Shown one piece after another: positions 21,688-34,412 of a DNA stretch of 64,000 nucleotides (positions are counted from its first letter, which is position 1; each line of letters begins with the position of its first letter). The notes beneath the pieces were generated by a model. It searched no databases. It saw nothing but the letters and a program-made list of their open reading frames with translations, and was not told the origin of the DNA. Origin of the DNA: Pyxicephalus adspersus (Eukaryota; Chordata; Amphibia; Anura; Pyxicephalidae); NCBI RefSeq assembly GCF_032062135.1, contig NC_092859.1, forward strand, positions 64,101,265 to 64,165,264. The letters are read 5' to 3'. Position numbers and translations under genes: made by a program.

Positions 21688-22452
21688 TATAGTGTTAATC
21701 TTTCCTCTTGGGCTCTTTAGTTCTGTTCCCTCTTGACAGTTGTGCACTGCAGTGGTTGTAATTAGTCATGAGTGATTTAGCCACATCCTTCTTCCCCTCT
21801 TGACTTTGGTTATAAATGCATGTCCACAATGCTACAGAATAGTATATAGTATTTGATTTATAATGTTTTCATATGGATAAAGATTAATGCAGTTTTATTA
21901 CTGTTAGTGATTAGTCCTCAGACCTGTGGCAAAGAAAAGGTCTTTCCAGGTTAATAAAATAATCACAGACGGTGACCCAGATGTTCTGTTGCAACAGATA
22001 GATAATCAGCACTAAAATAGCAAAGAGCGGGTCAATCCAAACTAGGTTTCACCCAAAGTTTTTACTTGAATAAAAAAACATATATATATACTTTTTGTAG
22101 TAAACCAAATTGATGTTCTGTAACATCTGAATTGAATTACGTACTAAGCGTCTGTAATCTCTAGACGATCTCTAGATTAATCTTTGATTAATACAAATGA
22201 GCCAAAACCAGACTAACTAGAGTCTATATTGTATTTCTGGTAAAGTTCATACAAGTGTAGCTTTTTTTCCAACCAGTTGTAGTCCATCTTCTCTCTTCTC
22301 CAAAAGATTAAAGCAGTTTTGTACATTTGATATATTTGCCAAAGTTTAATTATGAGAACATTTAATATGTATGTTATATAAAAATACATTTTTGTTGAGC
22401 ATGTTTACAATTTTCTACTTATGCAAATCTGTATGATTACATAGAGACAGTA
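21688..22452. other. Intron, nothing recognised
   Basis: AT-rich unique sequence with a short (AT)n run near 22078-22090. Confidence 0.45.
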
Positions 22453-22619
22453 AAGCTGCGTACACACATGCAATATTTGTCGTTGGAAAGGATCTTTCAC
22501 GATCCTTTCCAATGACAAAGGACCACACGATGCATGAACGATGCTGTACATACAGCACCATTCATGCTCTATGGAGAGGGGAGGGGGAGAGCGACGGAGC
22601 GGCACCCTGCTGCGCGCTC
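22453..22619. mobile_element. Terminal part of an unclassified MITE-like repeat
   Basis: Starts AAGCTGCGTACACACATGCA and contains the internal palindrome GGAAAGGATCTTTCACGATCC... at 22475-22505. It becomes GC-rich (GAGAGGGGAGGGGGAGAGCG) and runs into an assembly gap, so the other end is unseen. Confidence 0.5.
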
Positions 22620-23384
22620 NNNNNNNNNNNNNNNNNNNNNNNNNNNNNNNNNNNNNNNNNNNNNNNNNNNNNNNNNNNNNNNNNNNNNNNNNNNNNNNNN
22701 NNNNNNNNNNNNNNNNNNNNNNNNNNNNNNNNNNNNNNNNNNNNNNNNNNNNNNNNNNNNNNNNNNNNNNNNNNNNNNNNNNNNNNNNNNNNNNNNNNNN
22801 NNNNNNNNNNNNNNNNNNNNNNNNNNNNNNNNNNNNNNNNNNNNNNNNNNNNNNNNNNNNNNNNNNNNNNNNNNNNNNNNNNNNNNNNNNNNNNNNNNNN
22901 NNNNNNNNNNNNNNNNNNNNNNNNNNNNNNNNNNNNNNNNNNNNNNNNNNNNNNNNNNNNNNNNNNNNNNNNNNNNNNNNNNNNNNNNNNNNNNNNNNNN
23001 NNNNNNNNNNNNNNNNNNNNNNNNNNNNNNNNNNNNNNNNNNNNNNNNNNNNNNNNNNNNNNNNNNNNNNNNNNNNNNNNNNNNNNNNNNNNNNNNNNNN
23101 NNNNNNNNNNNNNNNNNNNNNNNNNNNNNNNNNNNNNNNNNNNNNNNNNNNNNNNNNNNNNNNNNNNNNNNNNNNNNNNNNNNNNNNNNNNNNNNNNNNN
23201 NNNNNNNNNNNNNNNNNNNNNNNNNNNNNNNNNNNNNNNNNNNNNNNNNNNNNNNNNNNNNNNNNNNNNNNNNNNNNNNNNNNNNNNNNNNNNNNNNNNN
23301 NNNNNNNNNNNNNNNNNNNNNNNNNNNNNNNNNNNNNNNNNNNNNNNNNNNNNNNNNNNNNNNNNNNNNNNNNNNNNNNNNNNN
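22620..23384. other. Assembly gap (N)
   Basis: 765 undetermined bases between two GC-rich flanks. Long frames drawn across it are artefacts. Confidence 0.99.
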
Positions 23385-23602
23385 TTTGCACTTGCAAAGG
23401 AGTGCTGGGAGCAGGAACCACATCCAAAGGGATGCAAGGGCTGCTGCCTGGCTGAACAGTAATTTGGCCAGGGCGGATCCCTCCGCCTGTAGAGACAGAC
23501 AAGCTGTGAGCAGGGCAGCAGCCTCGGCCATGCTGCCTGCTACTGCGGCGTCCCCCTCTGTGGCTGGGAACCCCAGGGACACCGCGGGCTCGCAGGGCGG
23601 GT
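23385..23602 (+). other. GC-rich, exon-like segment ending in a consensus splice donor
   Basis: CpG-containing sequence unlike its AT-rich surroundings. It has an ATG in good context (near 23529, preceded by CTCGGCC), followed by an open frame rich in Ala, Ser and Pro (MLPATAASPSVAG) that runs up to GGCGG then GTAAGT at about 23600. It could be a first exon with a CpG-rich promoter lying in the gap, or part of the MITE-like repeat that flanks the gap. No known protein is recognised. Confidence 0.3.
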
Positions 23603-25372
23603 AAGTTCCTTACACATACAAAAAACTTCATTTAACAATACACCTTAATTGCTTTGCAGGTTATATGTACCAGATGTCTTTGTAAAACCATGATACCTTG
23701 CAGAGGTTGAGGTAAAATAATCTCTGTGCTACACATAGCCTGAAAAGAGATGTAAGTGGATCTCATTAGGTCCACCAGTGCAAGCTTCCTTTAGAAAATG
23801 CTGCTGGTGAGAAGATACAGAATTAGCCACCTGTACAGAAGGAAAGAACAGCATTGACTAGTCTAAATTATTTTTTTTTTATGTAACTTTTTATTGAAAA
23901 GCTTTAAAAAAAAGAAAAATATTATACACACAGAGGAAGTGGCTGGTTTGTATTACAGAAAACCCTTCCACAAAGGTAACCTTCAGAACATGTTTTTGCT
24001 GGATCACTGCACAGATCTGGAAGAACTAAAAAAGACATCAAGAGTAAAGAAAGAAAATGCAAGGCTCCTAGTTAATCCAGATGTTAGCTTTATGTAGAGC
24101 CTCCTAGAAATATTATCACATTGAATTTTTTAAGTAAAATTGGCACGCATTTTATGTAGTGAAAGATTTGCAGTAGACAGATTTTCCCTAAAAAATTTGC
24201 ACAAATAAAATACAAGTTAGGGCATTGATTTGCATTTCCATAATGAGGCAATTTATGAATTGAACTTTGGTATAATAATAAATCTTACCCAGTTTAGTGG
24301 CAGGAATGATACAGTTCACTCAAAGTGGGTTTTGAATTAATTGTAGAACAAATTATTTCACAGGTGTTTTTTTTTTTTGTTTTTTTAACAAATTACTTTT
24401 TGTGTGGAAGGATGAAGTTTTTGCACAGTCATGGCTGTCTATCCTAATCCTCTTTCTTGTAATACCCTATGACTGGGAGCATATGGTTTCATTGTGTCAT
24501 GGGCAGTTAAATTAAATTGATCCAAGGGACAGAAACAGAAAGTATCATAAATATCTGCAGTTACTGTGTATCAGTGTTTAGAAGGATTGGACAGAGAGGG
24601 TGGGGGTCTCTAACACATGATTTTTGATCTGTGCATTTACTTTCACATTCTTTAACTGAAGATGGCGTTGTTCCACCTAGATTTTCATGTGGATTTGTAC
24701 TGTGTAACATCTATTTGCATTATTCTACAGTTAAAGTTGACATTGAAAGTTTTATTTTTCTTTGTACATCACCTGAAGCCACACCTTTTAAATCAAGGCA
24801 AGCAGAGAGCAAAAGTACTGGTCTCCATTATTGCCTGCAAACTTTCAGCTGCTAAAATTTATGCCAAGCTATGGTGCAGTCTTGATAAAACAGAACGTTG
24901 CTACCCCATAAAATAGCACCTACCTTTTAATGATAACTCATGAGATAGTATTCAGGAACAGCAGTAGAGGAGAAAAAAGCACAAATCCAGAAGATGGATG
25001 AGGTAGGAGCTACATGAATAACTAAACCGAGAGAAACTAGAGCTTTAAGAACTCCAATGTCATCTGAATTTATTAAAATGTTTGTTATGGCAAATATCAG
25101 TACCTCATCATAGATAAGGTTAAAATTAAAACTTTTAAGTGATCAATGTCTATCAGACCAAGTAATGACTGCCAACAACACCTTGTATGGAGTCCATTCA
25201 CATACTGTACACCTATTTGCCTTTAAGGGGGCCAAATCGATTACCCTTTCCTCAGGACCTGTAACCATGTATTATTTCTCTGTGGATAGGTCTTCATCCC
25301 CATTAATTTAGGCATCCATACACTACAATGTATGATTTTTTTTTTTATTCTTGTGTTTTACACTTTATATAT
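23603..25372. other. Intron, nothing recognised
   Basis: AT-rich with poly-T runs near 23870 and 24367. No exon of ARHGAP26 or transposon terminus found. Confidence 0.5.
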
Positions 25373-25649
25373 AGTTAGGTCTATAAATATTTGGACAGAG
25401 ACAACTTTTTTCTAATTTTGGTTCTGTACATTACCACAATTAATTTTAAATGAAACAACTGCAGACTTTCAGCTTTAATTCAGTGGGTTGAACAAAAAGA
25501 TTGCATAAAAATGTGAGGAACTAAAGCCTTTTTTTTAACACAGTCAAATTAAAAAGCTGAAAATAAAATGTTCATTTCTAATACTTGGTTGAAAATCTTT
25601 TGCTGGCAATGACAGCCTGTAGTCTTGAACTTATGGACACCCCCAGATG

Positions 25650-26535
25650 CTGAGTTTCCTCCTTTTTAATGCCCTGCCAGGCCTTTACTGCAGTGGCTTT
25701 CAGTTGCTGTTTGTTTGTGGGCCTTTCTGTCCGAAGTTTAGTACTCAACAAGTGAAATGCATGCTCAATTGGGTTCAGATCAGGTGACTGACTTGGGCAT
25801 TTAAGAATATTCCACTTCTAGGCTTTAAAAAACTCCGGGGTTGCTTTAGCTGTATATTTTGGGTCATTGTCCATCTGTATTATGAAACACCTCCCAATCA
25901 ATTTGACTGCATGTAGCTGGATTTGAGCAGACAGTATGTCTCTGAACACCTCAGAATTCATTCAGCTGGTTCTATCCTGTGTCACATCATGGATAAACAC
26001 TAGTGTCCCAGTGACACTGGCAAGCCATGCACGCCCAAGCCATCACACTGCCTCCACCATGTTTTACAGATTATGTGGTATGCTTTCGATCATGAGCTGT
26101 TCCACGCCTTTTCCATACTTTTTTCTTGCCATCATTCTGGTAAAGGTTGATCTTGGTTTCATCTGCCCAAAGAATGTTTTTCCAGAATTGTGCTGGCTTT
26201 TGTAGATGTTTTTGAGCAAAGTTTTATTTAGCCTTTCTTTTCTTGAGGCCTATGAGTGTCTTGCACCTTGCAGTGCACCCTCTGTATTTACTTTCATGCA
26301 GTCTTCTCTTTATGGTAGACTTGGATATCGATATGCCTACTTCCTGGAGAGTGTTGTTCACTTGGTTGGCTGTTGTGAAGGGGTTTCTCTTTACCACGGA
26401 AATGATTCTGCAATCATCCACCACGGTTGCCTTCTGTGAACGTCCAGGTCCACGTCCAGTGCTTTGTTTCTTTCTCATGATGTACCAAACTGTAGATTTT
26501 TCCACTCCTAATATTGTAGCAATTTCTTGGATGGG
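25650..26535 (-). pseudogene. Tc1 transposase, frameshifted
   Basis: The minus-strand frame at 26535-26224 reads the N-terminal DNA-binding domain: VEKSTVWYIMRKKQSTG, a GRGPGRSQK hinge, then RNPFTTANQVNNTL and the second helix-turn-helix (ISKSTIKRRLHE). Downstream, in other frames, the catalytic region can be followed to the SPDLNPIEHAF segment near 25770 on the minus strand. Stops and frameshifts are frequent, so it is inactive. Confidence 0.88.
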
Positions 26536-26537
26536 TT

Positions 26538-26652
26538 NNNNNNNNNNNNNNNNNNNNNNNNNNNNNNNNNNNNNNNNNNNNNNNNNNNNNNNNNNNNNNN
26601 NNNNNNNNNNNNNNNNNNNNNNNNNNNNNNNNNNNNNNNNNNNNNNNNNNNN
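26538..26652. other. Assembly gap (N)
   Basis: 115 undetermined bases within Tc1 copy C. Confidence 0.99.
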
Positions 26653-26727
26653 CAAATCAACTCCAGGCCTTTTATCTGCTTAATTGATAATGACATACCG
26701 AAGGAATTGCCCACTCCAGCTCATGAA

Positions 26728-27020
26728 AGAACCACTAAAATTACCGGCTCCTGAGCACGCATGCGCGGAGAGCCTGTTGTCAATCAAAGAGGAGGAGCCT
26801 CCCCATAGTAACGTCATAACGGCATAACCCCACCGATTCTGCCATCGCAGATCTGAGCCTGTGAAACACAGCCCCCCCCCCCCACTTCCCTGAGCCAGGG
26901 ATTTGCAAGGGGGTTGTGGTCCGCGGATCTGGCCGATGTGTCCCCCCAGCGGGGTCTTTTTCCTGACCCATACACGGGGGTACACCGGCCAGAGCCGCGG
27001 ACCACTGGTTGGCGACCGCT
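26728..27020 (-). mobile_element. hAT-like nonautonomous segment
   Basis: GC-rich sequence unlike the Tc1 element around it. On the minus strand it starts CAGCGGTCGCCAACCAGTGG, a hAT-style terminus. It contains a C homopolymer (about 26871-26883). The opposite end near 26728 (GAACCACTAAAATTACCGGC) is not a clear inverted repeat, so the left boundary is uncertain. Confidence 0.5.
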
Positions 27021-27238
27021 GATGTACAGAACCAAAATTAGAAAAAAGTTATCTCTGTCCAAATATTTATGGACCTAACTGTAAATATACTTTTTTATTT
27101 TCCTTTTTTTTTTTTTTTTTAACTATTTGGTATATCGGTATGAACTATAATCACACACATTGCAGCAAATTATAAGTGAATCTGCCAAGATTTGGATCTT
27201 AGTGTATATAACTTTCTTGCGCTCTTTGTCTTCCACAG

Positions 27239-27327
27239 TTTACCCATCTCAGGAGCCAGGCTGGTTGGAAGGGATGCTGAATGGAAAGACTGGACTTATC
27301 CCTGAAAACTATGTGGAATTCTTATAG
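27239..27327 (+). CDS. ARHGAP26: ARHGAP26 terminal exon: end of SH3 domain and stop
   Basis: The acceptor is CTTCCACAG at 27238. With the split G from 17250 the exon reads VYPSQEPGWLEG, then MLNGKTGLIPENYVEFL and a TAG stop at 27325-27327. It contains the conserved SH3 Trp (GWLEG) and the ALYDY-class closing motif GLIPENYVEF. In GRAF proteins the SH3 domain sits at the very C-terminus, as here. Met replaces the Thr I recall in human (EGTLNG). The last intron is about 10 kb here because of transposon insertions. Confidence 0.94.
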
Positions 27328-29495
27328 CTTTATACCCTGCCATCAGCGCTAAGCTTTACATGGTATCCATGACAACTGCTGACGAAGTGTTGAAGATTGT
27401 TTCTCTTTACCTTTATGAATTACAGGGCGAAGCATCTCTAATTGCCTGTTGCAGTGAATATGTTTGAAATGTTTTATGGTGGTGAGATGTATACAGTAAT
27501 GAAGAGATTTTGATTTTTTTTTTGTAGGGGACCATTTTATTTTGCTGTTGTTTTACTGCTATAATTCACTGTATTTTGTAACCACTAAATTTTTCTATAC
27601 CTATACTGTACCAAACTGGACTAAATGGTAAATTCCCATAGGAAGATATGATAACAGTATATCAATCACCCAATGAAAGACCACTCAATATTGGTTTCCA
27701 CATTATTTTTTAAATATTTTAGGTTTAAAACATAAATTAACAGGTACGGGAGTCCCCCAGAAAGTTTCTCAGGAGCTCCCAATAATAGGTGTAAACTGAA
27801 AACTTCTAATGCTCCTTTATTTAGAGTTGTTGATGTTTCTGATTGTTTATATAGTGATTTTAAATTTCTATGTTCCACACCCTTTTCTGATGTCATATGA
27901 TGCTCTGCTTTCTTTTTATCATCAGACTTTTTCCAGTAATCCTGCATGATGTAGACAACTTTGACCACATCACCCTACCATGCATATGTTATTGGTGCAG
28001 GGTGCAGTGCTAGGAGAAGGTCCATGTTGCCTCGCACTTTTCTCAGTCTTCAGGTTGACTGAGACTGGGCTGATAACAGAGGACACTGATGGGTGGGAAG
28101 CTTTGGTTTGAAGGTTTAAAAAACAACAAAAAAAGATGGGGGGGTATATTAAAGGTAAACAAATGCCCAGTTGGAAAGCCTTTAGAATAGTGTGTATAGG
28201 TAGTTGATATAATAATTTTAAGGTTCCTTGTAACATATGGTGAGCATGTCCTAGTAAAACATTAAAGAAAGGAGCATCTGAAAAGACATGCTACAGTGTT
28301 CTTTAAAAATTTTATACAATCATAGATAAAAATTATTTTAGGAAGGACAAAATAAATTACATATTTTTTTTATTAGGGCAACTATGCACCATGCATTCCT
28401 ACAGTGCATAGTGCATTATCCTAGTAAACCAATTACAGATCGTTGTGCAAGAAGTCGTGACTATAAAGGGTCCCATACTCTGTTTTATTGACTAAGTCTG
28501 TTAATATTGGAATCAAAATATAACCTTTGGTGTTTGGTGAATTGAAACATTTTTTCTTCACTATGCCTATATATAGGATGTTCAGCCCAATGTATAATGC
28601 AAAAAATGTCTATTGCCCATCCCTGACAGTGATCAGGCACTGAATTACCAAAATGGAAAAAGGATTTTTCCATTTACATACCTTTAAGTGTATGCATGCA
28701 TTGTCATGTCAGATGACTCCCAATTTTAACATTTTACAAGAGCTACAAACATTTGTAGTTCTAATCAGGTTTTATAATGTTTTGATTAAAAAAAAATGTA
28801 TATGTGTATGTGTGGATTAATTGCTTCATATTCATACATTTTTAGGTTAGTGCATTTTTTAACAGCAGGCTTAGTGATATGGCACCCTAAAATCAAGGTT
28901 GGCCAGGATCTGAATGGGACCTATTTAGGGTTAGAGACTCTCTGCCATCTGCCATGTACCAGCTCCCAGGCATTGCAGCTAGTCACTCAGGCTTCTATGA
29001 TATATGGAGGGAAGGGAAAGAGAGACACATGCTGCCACATACACATAAGAGCTATAGAGTAAAGGAAGGGGAACATATGTAGAAGTAATAAACCCAACTA
29101 GTCTATTTTATCCACTGGAATACATCTAAGCCACTGCCGTTTTAGAAAACACTTAAATTACCAATGTTTGTGTCATGAATTTCAAACTGAGCACTGATTA
29201 TCATTGCTAAAAAGGTCTCTTTCTTGATTAAGAAGAGACAATAGAGAAAATATACAATTAAATTATTTAAAAGTTTTACAGTTACTTTGCTTTTCAGTTG
29301 CATTATATTTTAGTGTAAGGCATTTGTTTCTGCTTCCAGAATAAAACCTGTTATAAGTTGCATTGTGTTGAAATTGAGGCTGTTTTTCATCCCTTTTTTG
29401 ACTTTTACGTTTTTTTTAATTACTTGAGTTTATAAATTGCTGTATATTTTATTTTTCAAATATGTTGTTGTAAATAAAGATTTACGTGAAGTATT
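27328..29495 (+). other. ARHGAP26: ARHGAP26 3' UTR
   Basis: About 2.2 kb following the stop with no coding potential. It contains candidate poly(A) signals AATAAA at 29340-29345 and 29473-29478. The second is followed within about 20 bases by a likely cleavage region and then a GT/T-rich stretch. Longer UTR forms are possible. Confidence 0.65.
29473..29478 (+). terminator. ARHGAP26: Poly(A) signal AATAAA of ARHGAP26
   Basis: Canonical hexamer with a downstream GU/U-rich region (GTATTGTGAGGTAAAGTTTT). An upstream alternative lies at 29340. The choice of this one as the main site is inference. Confidence 0.55.
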
Positions 29496-29960
29496 GTGAG
29501 GTAAAGTTTTATATTTCATATTTTGTGCACTAATTCCAATCACTAGGGTAACTTTCAGTTTTCTAAACGTTTTTATAGCCATAAAGGTATTGTAGATCTA
29601 CAAGAAATATATATAAATCAGACTGGTAAAAAATGTAAGCAGGCTGAAATTATATAAGAAAAGACTGGACTGTGCATATTTTGTACCTTGCAGTCATCTG
29701 ATCTTTTGTGTATATGAAATGTATGTAAACACTACATCATTCCAATTTCAACCAATATTTACACAATTCACACAATTAAAAAAGGGACTTTTTCTGACAA
29801 GTATGGCAGCTGCTACTGATGGTTTCCATGACAAAAATTCTGATATGGAGGATAAGGATGACAGCCAAAGAACTTACAGGTTTCAAAATAGGTTAGCCAT
29901 ACCATATTACAATTCTATCGTAAGGCACAAGTAGACTAAATACAGCAATGCAGACATTAG
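29496..29960. other. Intergenic, nothing recognised
   Basis: AT-rich sequence downstream of ARHGAP26. The small open frame at 29719-29934 shows no domain. Confidence 0.45.
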
Positions 29961-30163
29961 ACTTGATTTTTTAAAACTCTCCAGGACTGTAGAAGATAGA
30001 CTATCATAAGGGAACCTGGGTATACAGCAAACCTGGAACAGATTTCTCATAAACATTTCCTATTTTTTAGCAAATGTTTTTAGTCATTCACCAAATCCAT
30101 TTCAGGTTTATCCCATGATAATAAATCTTCTTCAGTCTTGGTGAGTTTCATTAAATCAGGCCC
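29961..30163. mobile_element. Foldback MITE, copy 3 (degraded)
   Basis: Matches the other copies: ACTTGATTTTTTAAAACTCT at the start, the TTTTTAGCAAATG centre, and ATTAAATCAGGCCC at the end (30150-30163). More diverged than copy 2. Confidence 0.75.
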
Positions 30164-32819
30164 ACTTTGTAGAACTAGTAACTTTCCCTTTTAGAAGATA
30201 TTTAAAGATTGTAATTAAGTCCACAAAAAGAGTTCCCAAAAGACATGAAGCCAATGGGTTTTTTTCTGCATCAAGGCAGCATTGAGTTTTTACGTGAACG
30301 TTGTTTATTTGTGTGTAGGATCCTTGATGAAATAGTTGTGCAACCCGTTATAATAAAAATAGGTACCGGTAAATGTCATCCTTGCCTTGGTAGTGGCCAG
30401 AGATTTGAGCATATATCTAAAACTATATTGTACATGCACCCATTTTATAATATTATTGCTGACTAAATTTTTTTGCATCAATTGTAGTTAAAGGGATCTT
30501 TATGATGTTTTGATGTATGGTATTTTTGATATATGGAATAGCTTACATTAGTTATACCTTTAATTAAAATTGTGTTTTCTACATTGCTCTTTTTGGTATT
30601 TTGTTTACCTTGATATACTGTGTCTTTGTAAGTGTTGCTTGCAGAAAACAATGTTCCTTCATTGACAATATACTAAGGAGGAGTAAGTTAAACTCATCTA
30701 AGCATCCCTTTTTATTATTTTTGCAATTTATGCTTCTCTTTTTTCATAGTATTCCAATGTGGCATTAGGAAAAATGGTGTGTTGGAAGTTGCATGTGCTT
30801 AGGCTTTTACATGGTATGACTGCAGCCCTCTGTCCTAAAAGTTGGGGATGTAGGTATTTTTAGATTTGGACAGGGAACACAATGCCTTATTTATTTGTTA
30901 TGTTTTGTATTTATGACTGATAAAAACTAGGTATTCGATATTTTAGAAAAAAAATAGTCTGGAGTACCTTTTTTCCAGCACACACAATTTGTTCACAGTT
31001 TTTGTGAAAGTAAATAACTTTACTTAAGAATATATTATATAGAATAACTTTACTTAAAGAATATATTTCCAGTTAATAACATTTTCTACTGTGGCATGGT
31101 GTATAATATTTTATCTGGCATTAGTCAATCCTTCACCTTGATTACTAAAGTACTTATTTTTACCAGGTGATCGCCAGAACATCTGCTGTAGTTGTGCTGT
31201 GGACACAAAACACATAAACTTGTGCAATTACTAAAGTGCTATGGAATCCCAATGTTTTCTCCTTTTCTGCAGTTCACTATATCTTACAAAAACCCAGTGC
31301 CAAAGTTTGTTTGTGGTACACTAACATATGCCTGTAGTGTATTTAATTTCTGATGCCTCTCTGTTCACCCAGTTGTCAAAGATATCTGACTGGTGAAAAC
31401 CAGATATATACTTTGTCACTGTTAGGCTTACATGTTTTAAGTGAATGTACCTATAGAAGCAATTACTTCAAATGTTCTGGGTTTACAAACATTATGTAAT
31501 TTTACTAAACCTCTCAAAATAAAAAATATATCTAAAAGCTATGTGTGTCCCATTCTCTAAAATATTTACACATCTCTTTTTTTTTTTTCTTATTTGTCTT
31601 CGCTAAATTTAGGTTGGGTTCACACTGTTGCATTGCACTAACATGCAAAAAACTACAGTGTGACGAACGCCCTCTCAGACCACACCCCTGCGCATAGACT
31701 TTCCAGCACGCTCAGCAACAGTCCACGCACCAGCAGGCTGAAGAGGGGCCGTCATGGGGCAAGGTTAACCACTCTGGTAACCTTTGCCACACACACCATC
31801 ACAGGTAGACTGCCACCACGTGCTTAGGTGGAAGCACACCCCATTACTCTTGACAACCGCAGTTATGCTTCTGCTTCTTTATTGTCACCTGCTGTCACTC
31901 TAGACAAGGATGTTTTAGAAATCACAATGTTTATAGTAGCTTTTCAGGTTAGCAAGTTACACTATTTCTATTTAGAGCATTCAGAGATTCTGCTTACACT
32001 TTTTATAGTTTACTAAGAAAAAACATGCAAAACCGTGCATAAACAAATTATAGAAAAGTATAGACTAATCTAAGAACAACAGCAGAACTATAGCATTAGC
32101 ATAAAATAAAAGGGAAAACTGTGAAATAATACTTAGGTAGAGTTGGTTTTCCTTAGCAACAAGATGAAATCAGTGAGAGCTTCCTCTGCTGGTCTTACAT
32201 GGCTTTTTCTATGCCAACAACAGAGGTGGGACTAATAGGACCATCCAGTGATAGCAGGGTGGGGGCTGTCTGAAGGGCTGTCTCCACATGGATTATGGGC
32301 ACTTCCAAAATGCCCTTGTTTTAGCCATTAATAATATTTTCATAAGTAGAGGTTCTATGAACTGCCAACCCCCAGATTATAATTCACCACAAAAAAGGAG
32401 TTCACAGAGACCAAACTAGGCATGTCTAGGATTTATGGTTGACCAAACCCAGGCTAAATATGGTTTGCAGGTTTCCCTGAGGCCTAGGAGACCAGTTCTT
32501 GGTCTCAAAATGCTCACCATAACGATTCAGCTACAAATCAGTCAACTACTACTTTATACAGAATGGTATATTGGAAATATAAAGATTAGGAATAAATGTG
32601 TTTCAAAATACATGTCAGAGTTTAATCAGGGCCACTCTGCTAGCCTTATCTGAGTTTTATGACCCCTGGAAACACAAAACACCAACTTTTACAATGGGTG
32701 TCTTAAACTATTGAGTCTGGAGGATGCTAGGTGTCAGATCAAGTAATATCTGATAAGGGGAAATTTTTGACCCTAGTCTGTTAGGGAGACAATTTCCAAC
32801 AAAGACATTTTAAAGGAAG
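30164..32819. other. Intergenic, no gene seen
   Basis: Mostly unique AT-rich DNA. From about 31617 to 31830 a GC-richer repeat-like segment starts GGTTGGGTTCACACTGTTGC, resembling MITE termini, but the other end was not found. No exon of a neighbouring gene could be recognised. Confidence 0.45.
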
Positions 32820-34412
32820 ACCATTTGTTATATTTAAAGAGAAAATCAAGACACATTTTCACAGATCTTACAGTGAAGAATCCCTTCCTTATCCGGAGCT
32901 TAGACTTCTTTTCCTCCAGATGCAAATATTGCCCTCTTGTTCTTTGTAATGATCTCAAGGTGAATAATTGGGAAGTGAGTTCTCTATATGGACCATTTAT
33001 ATATATTTATACAGGGTGATCATATCCCCCTTTAACATCTCTTCTCAAGGGAGAATAGATTCAGTTCAGCTAATCTCTCCTCATAGCTGAGATCCTCCAT
33101 TCCTTTTATTAATTTAGTTGCCCTTCTCTGCACCCTCTCCAACTCCACAATGTCTTTTTTGTGATCTGGTGCCCAAAACTGGACTGCATATTGCAGATGT
33201 GGTCTGACCAATGCTTTTTACAGGGGAAGGATAATGTCTCCATCTCTGCAGTTTATTCCTCTTTTAATACAAGAAAGTACTTTGCTAGCTTTAGATATTG
33301 CAGCTTAGTATTGCATGCTGTTATTAAGTCTTTGATCTACCAGAACCCCCAGATCCTTTTCCGATTCTGACTCCCCCAAATGTTTTCCCCCTAGACAGTA
33401 TGAAGCATGCATGTTGTTATCTCCCAAGTGCATAATTTTACATTTATCTATATTAAATGTCATTTGCCACTTGGCTGCCCAATCAAACAGTACATCCAGG
33501 TCTGCTTGTAGAATATAGGCATCCTGTATGGACATAATTCCATTACATAGTTTGGTGTCATCTGCAAACACAGAAACGGTACTTTTAGTCCCAAACTCTA
33601 TATCATTTATAAAGATGTTAAACAGTAAAGGTCCCAACACTGAACCCTGGGGTACACCACTAATAACTTTAGACCATTCAGGGTAGGAATTATTAATTGC
33701 AACTCTCTGGATGTGATCTTTAAGCCAGTTCTCTATCCATTTCCAAATTGACTTTTCTAAATATATCGACCCTAACTTGCATATTAACCATCTGTGGGGT
33801 ACAGTGTCAAATGCTTTAGCAACGTCCAAGTACACCATATCAACTGCTATTCCACTGTCTACCTGTTTTATGAACTTCCTCATAAAAAGAGAGTAAATTT
33901 GTTTGACAACATATGTTTTTCTTGAAGCCATGGTGACTATCACTTATATTATTATTTTCTAGCAGAAACTCGTCTATGTGGTTCTTTATCAAACTCTCTA
34001 AGACCTTTCCAACTATGGACGGTAAACGAACGGGTCTGTAGTTACCTGGTAATGACTTTCCTCCCTTTTTGAAGAAAGGAACCACATTGGCCTTACGCCA
34101 GTCCATCGGTACCTTGCCAGTGACTAAAGAGTCTCTAAAAATTAGAAATAATGGCTTTGAAATAACAGAGCTCAGCTCTTTGAGGACATGTGGATGTAAT
34201 CTATCAAGTCCTGGTGCTTAATCAACCTTAATTTTTCCCAGCTGTTTCTCTGTTATATCAATTCTGAGCCATTGTGACTCATTTAAGGCAGTGACATTGC
34301 AAATGTGAATTTGGACTTGAGCTCTGCCTTTTTTCTTTGTGTACACAGAGCTAAAAAAAGTGTTTAGTACATCTGCCTTGTCTTTATCCCCAGTTACCAA
34401 CCCAGCGACATT
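32820..34412 (-). mobile_element. CR1-type LINE, 3' half (RT and 3' end)
   Basis: This is the downstream half of a CR1 element read on the minus strand. It is separated from its upstream half (37628-40315) by a piggyBac insertion. The end of the ORF, with the thumb and C-terminal region, covers 32820-33305. No (microsatellite) tail could be placed confidently; the 3' boundary is approximate. Confidence 0.88.
32950..34400 (-). pseudogene. CR1 ORF2 reverse transcriptase, interrupted
   Basis: Minus-strand frames: 34400-34218 carries VTGDKDKADVLNTFFSSVYT, the conserved pre-RT segment. 34106-33840 carries the WRKANVVPFFKKG and GNYRPVRLPSIVGKVLE motifs. 33943-33305 carries YLDVAKAFDTVPH, SGVPQGSVLGPLLFNIFIND and the catalytic VSVFADDTKLC (FADD). 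Frameshifts near 33940 and a stop at 34218-34220 separate the pieces. Intact CR1 ORF2 has an apurinic-type endonuclease followed by this RT; the endonuclease remnant lies beyond the piggyBac insertion. Confidence 0.92.

Larger units (their letters stand above)
25373..27081 (-). mobile_element. Tc1-type transposon, copy C, with a foreign segment inside
   Basis: Both ends are present: AGTTAGGTCTATAAATATTT at 25373 and the complement ending TTATGGACCTAACTG at 27081, followed by TA. An assembly gap (26538-26652) removes the start of the transposase. Between about 26728 and 27020 the usual 5' untranslated region is replaced by an unrelated GC-rich hAT-like segment. Confidence 0.9.

Noticed and set aside
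22405..23631. Open frames of 290-408 codons around 22620-23384
   Set aside because: Mostly N; no continuous evidence of a gene on both sides.
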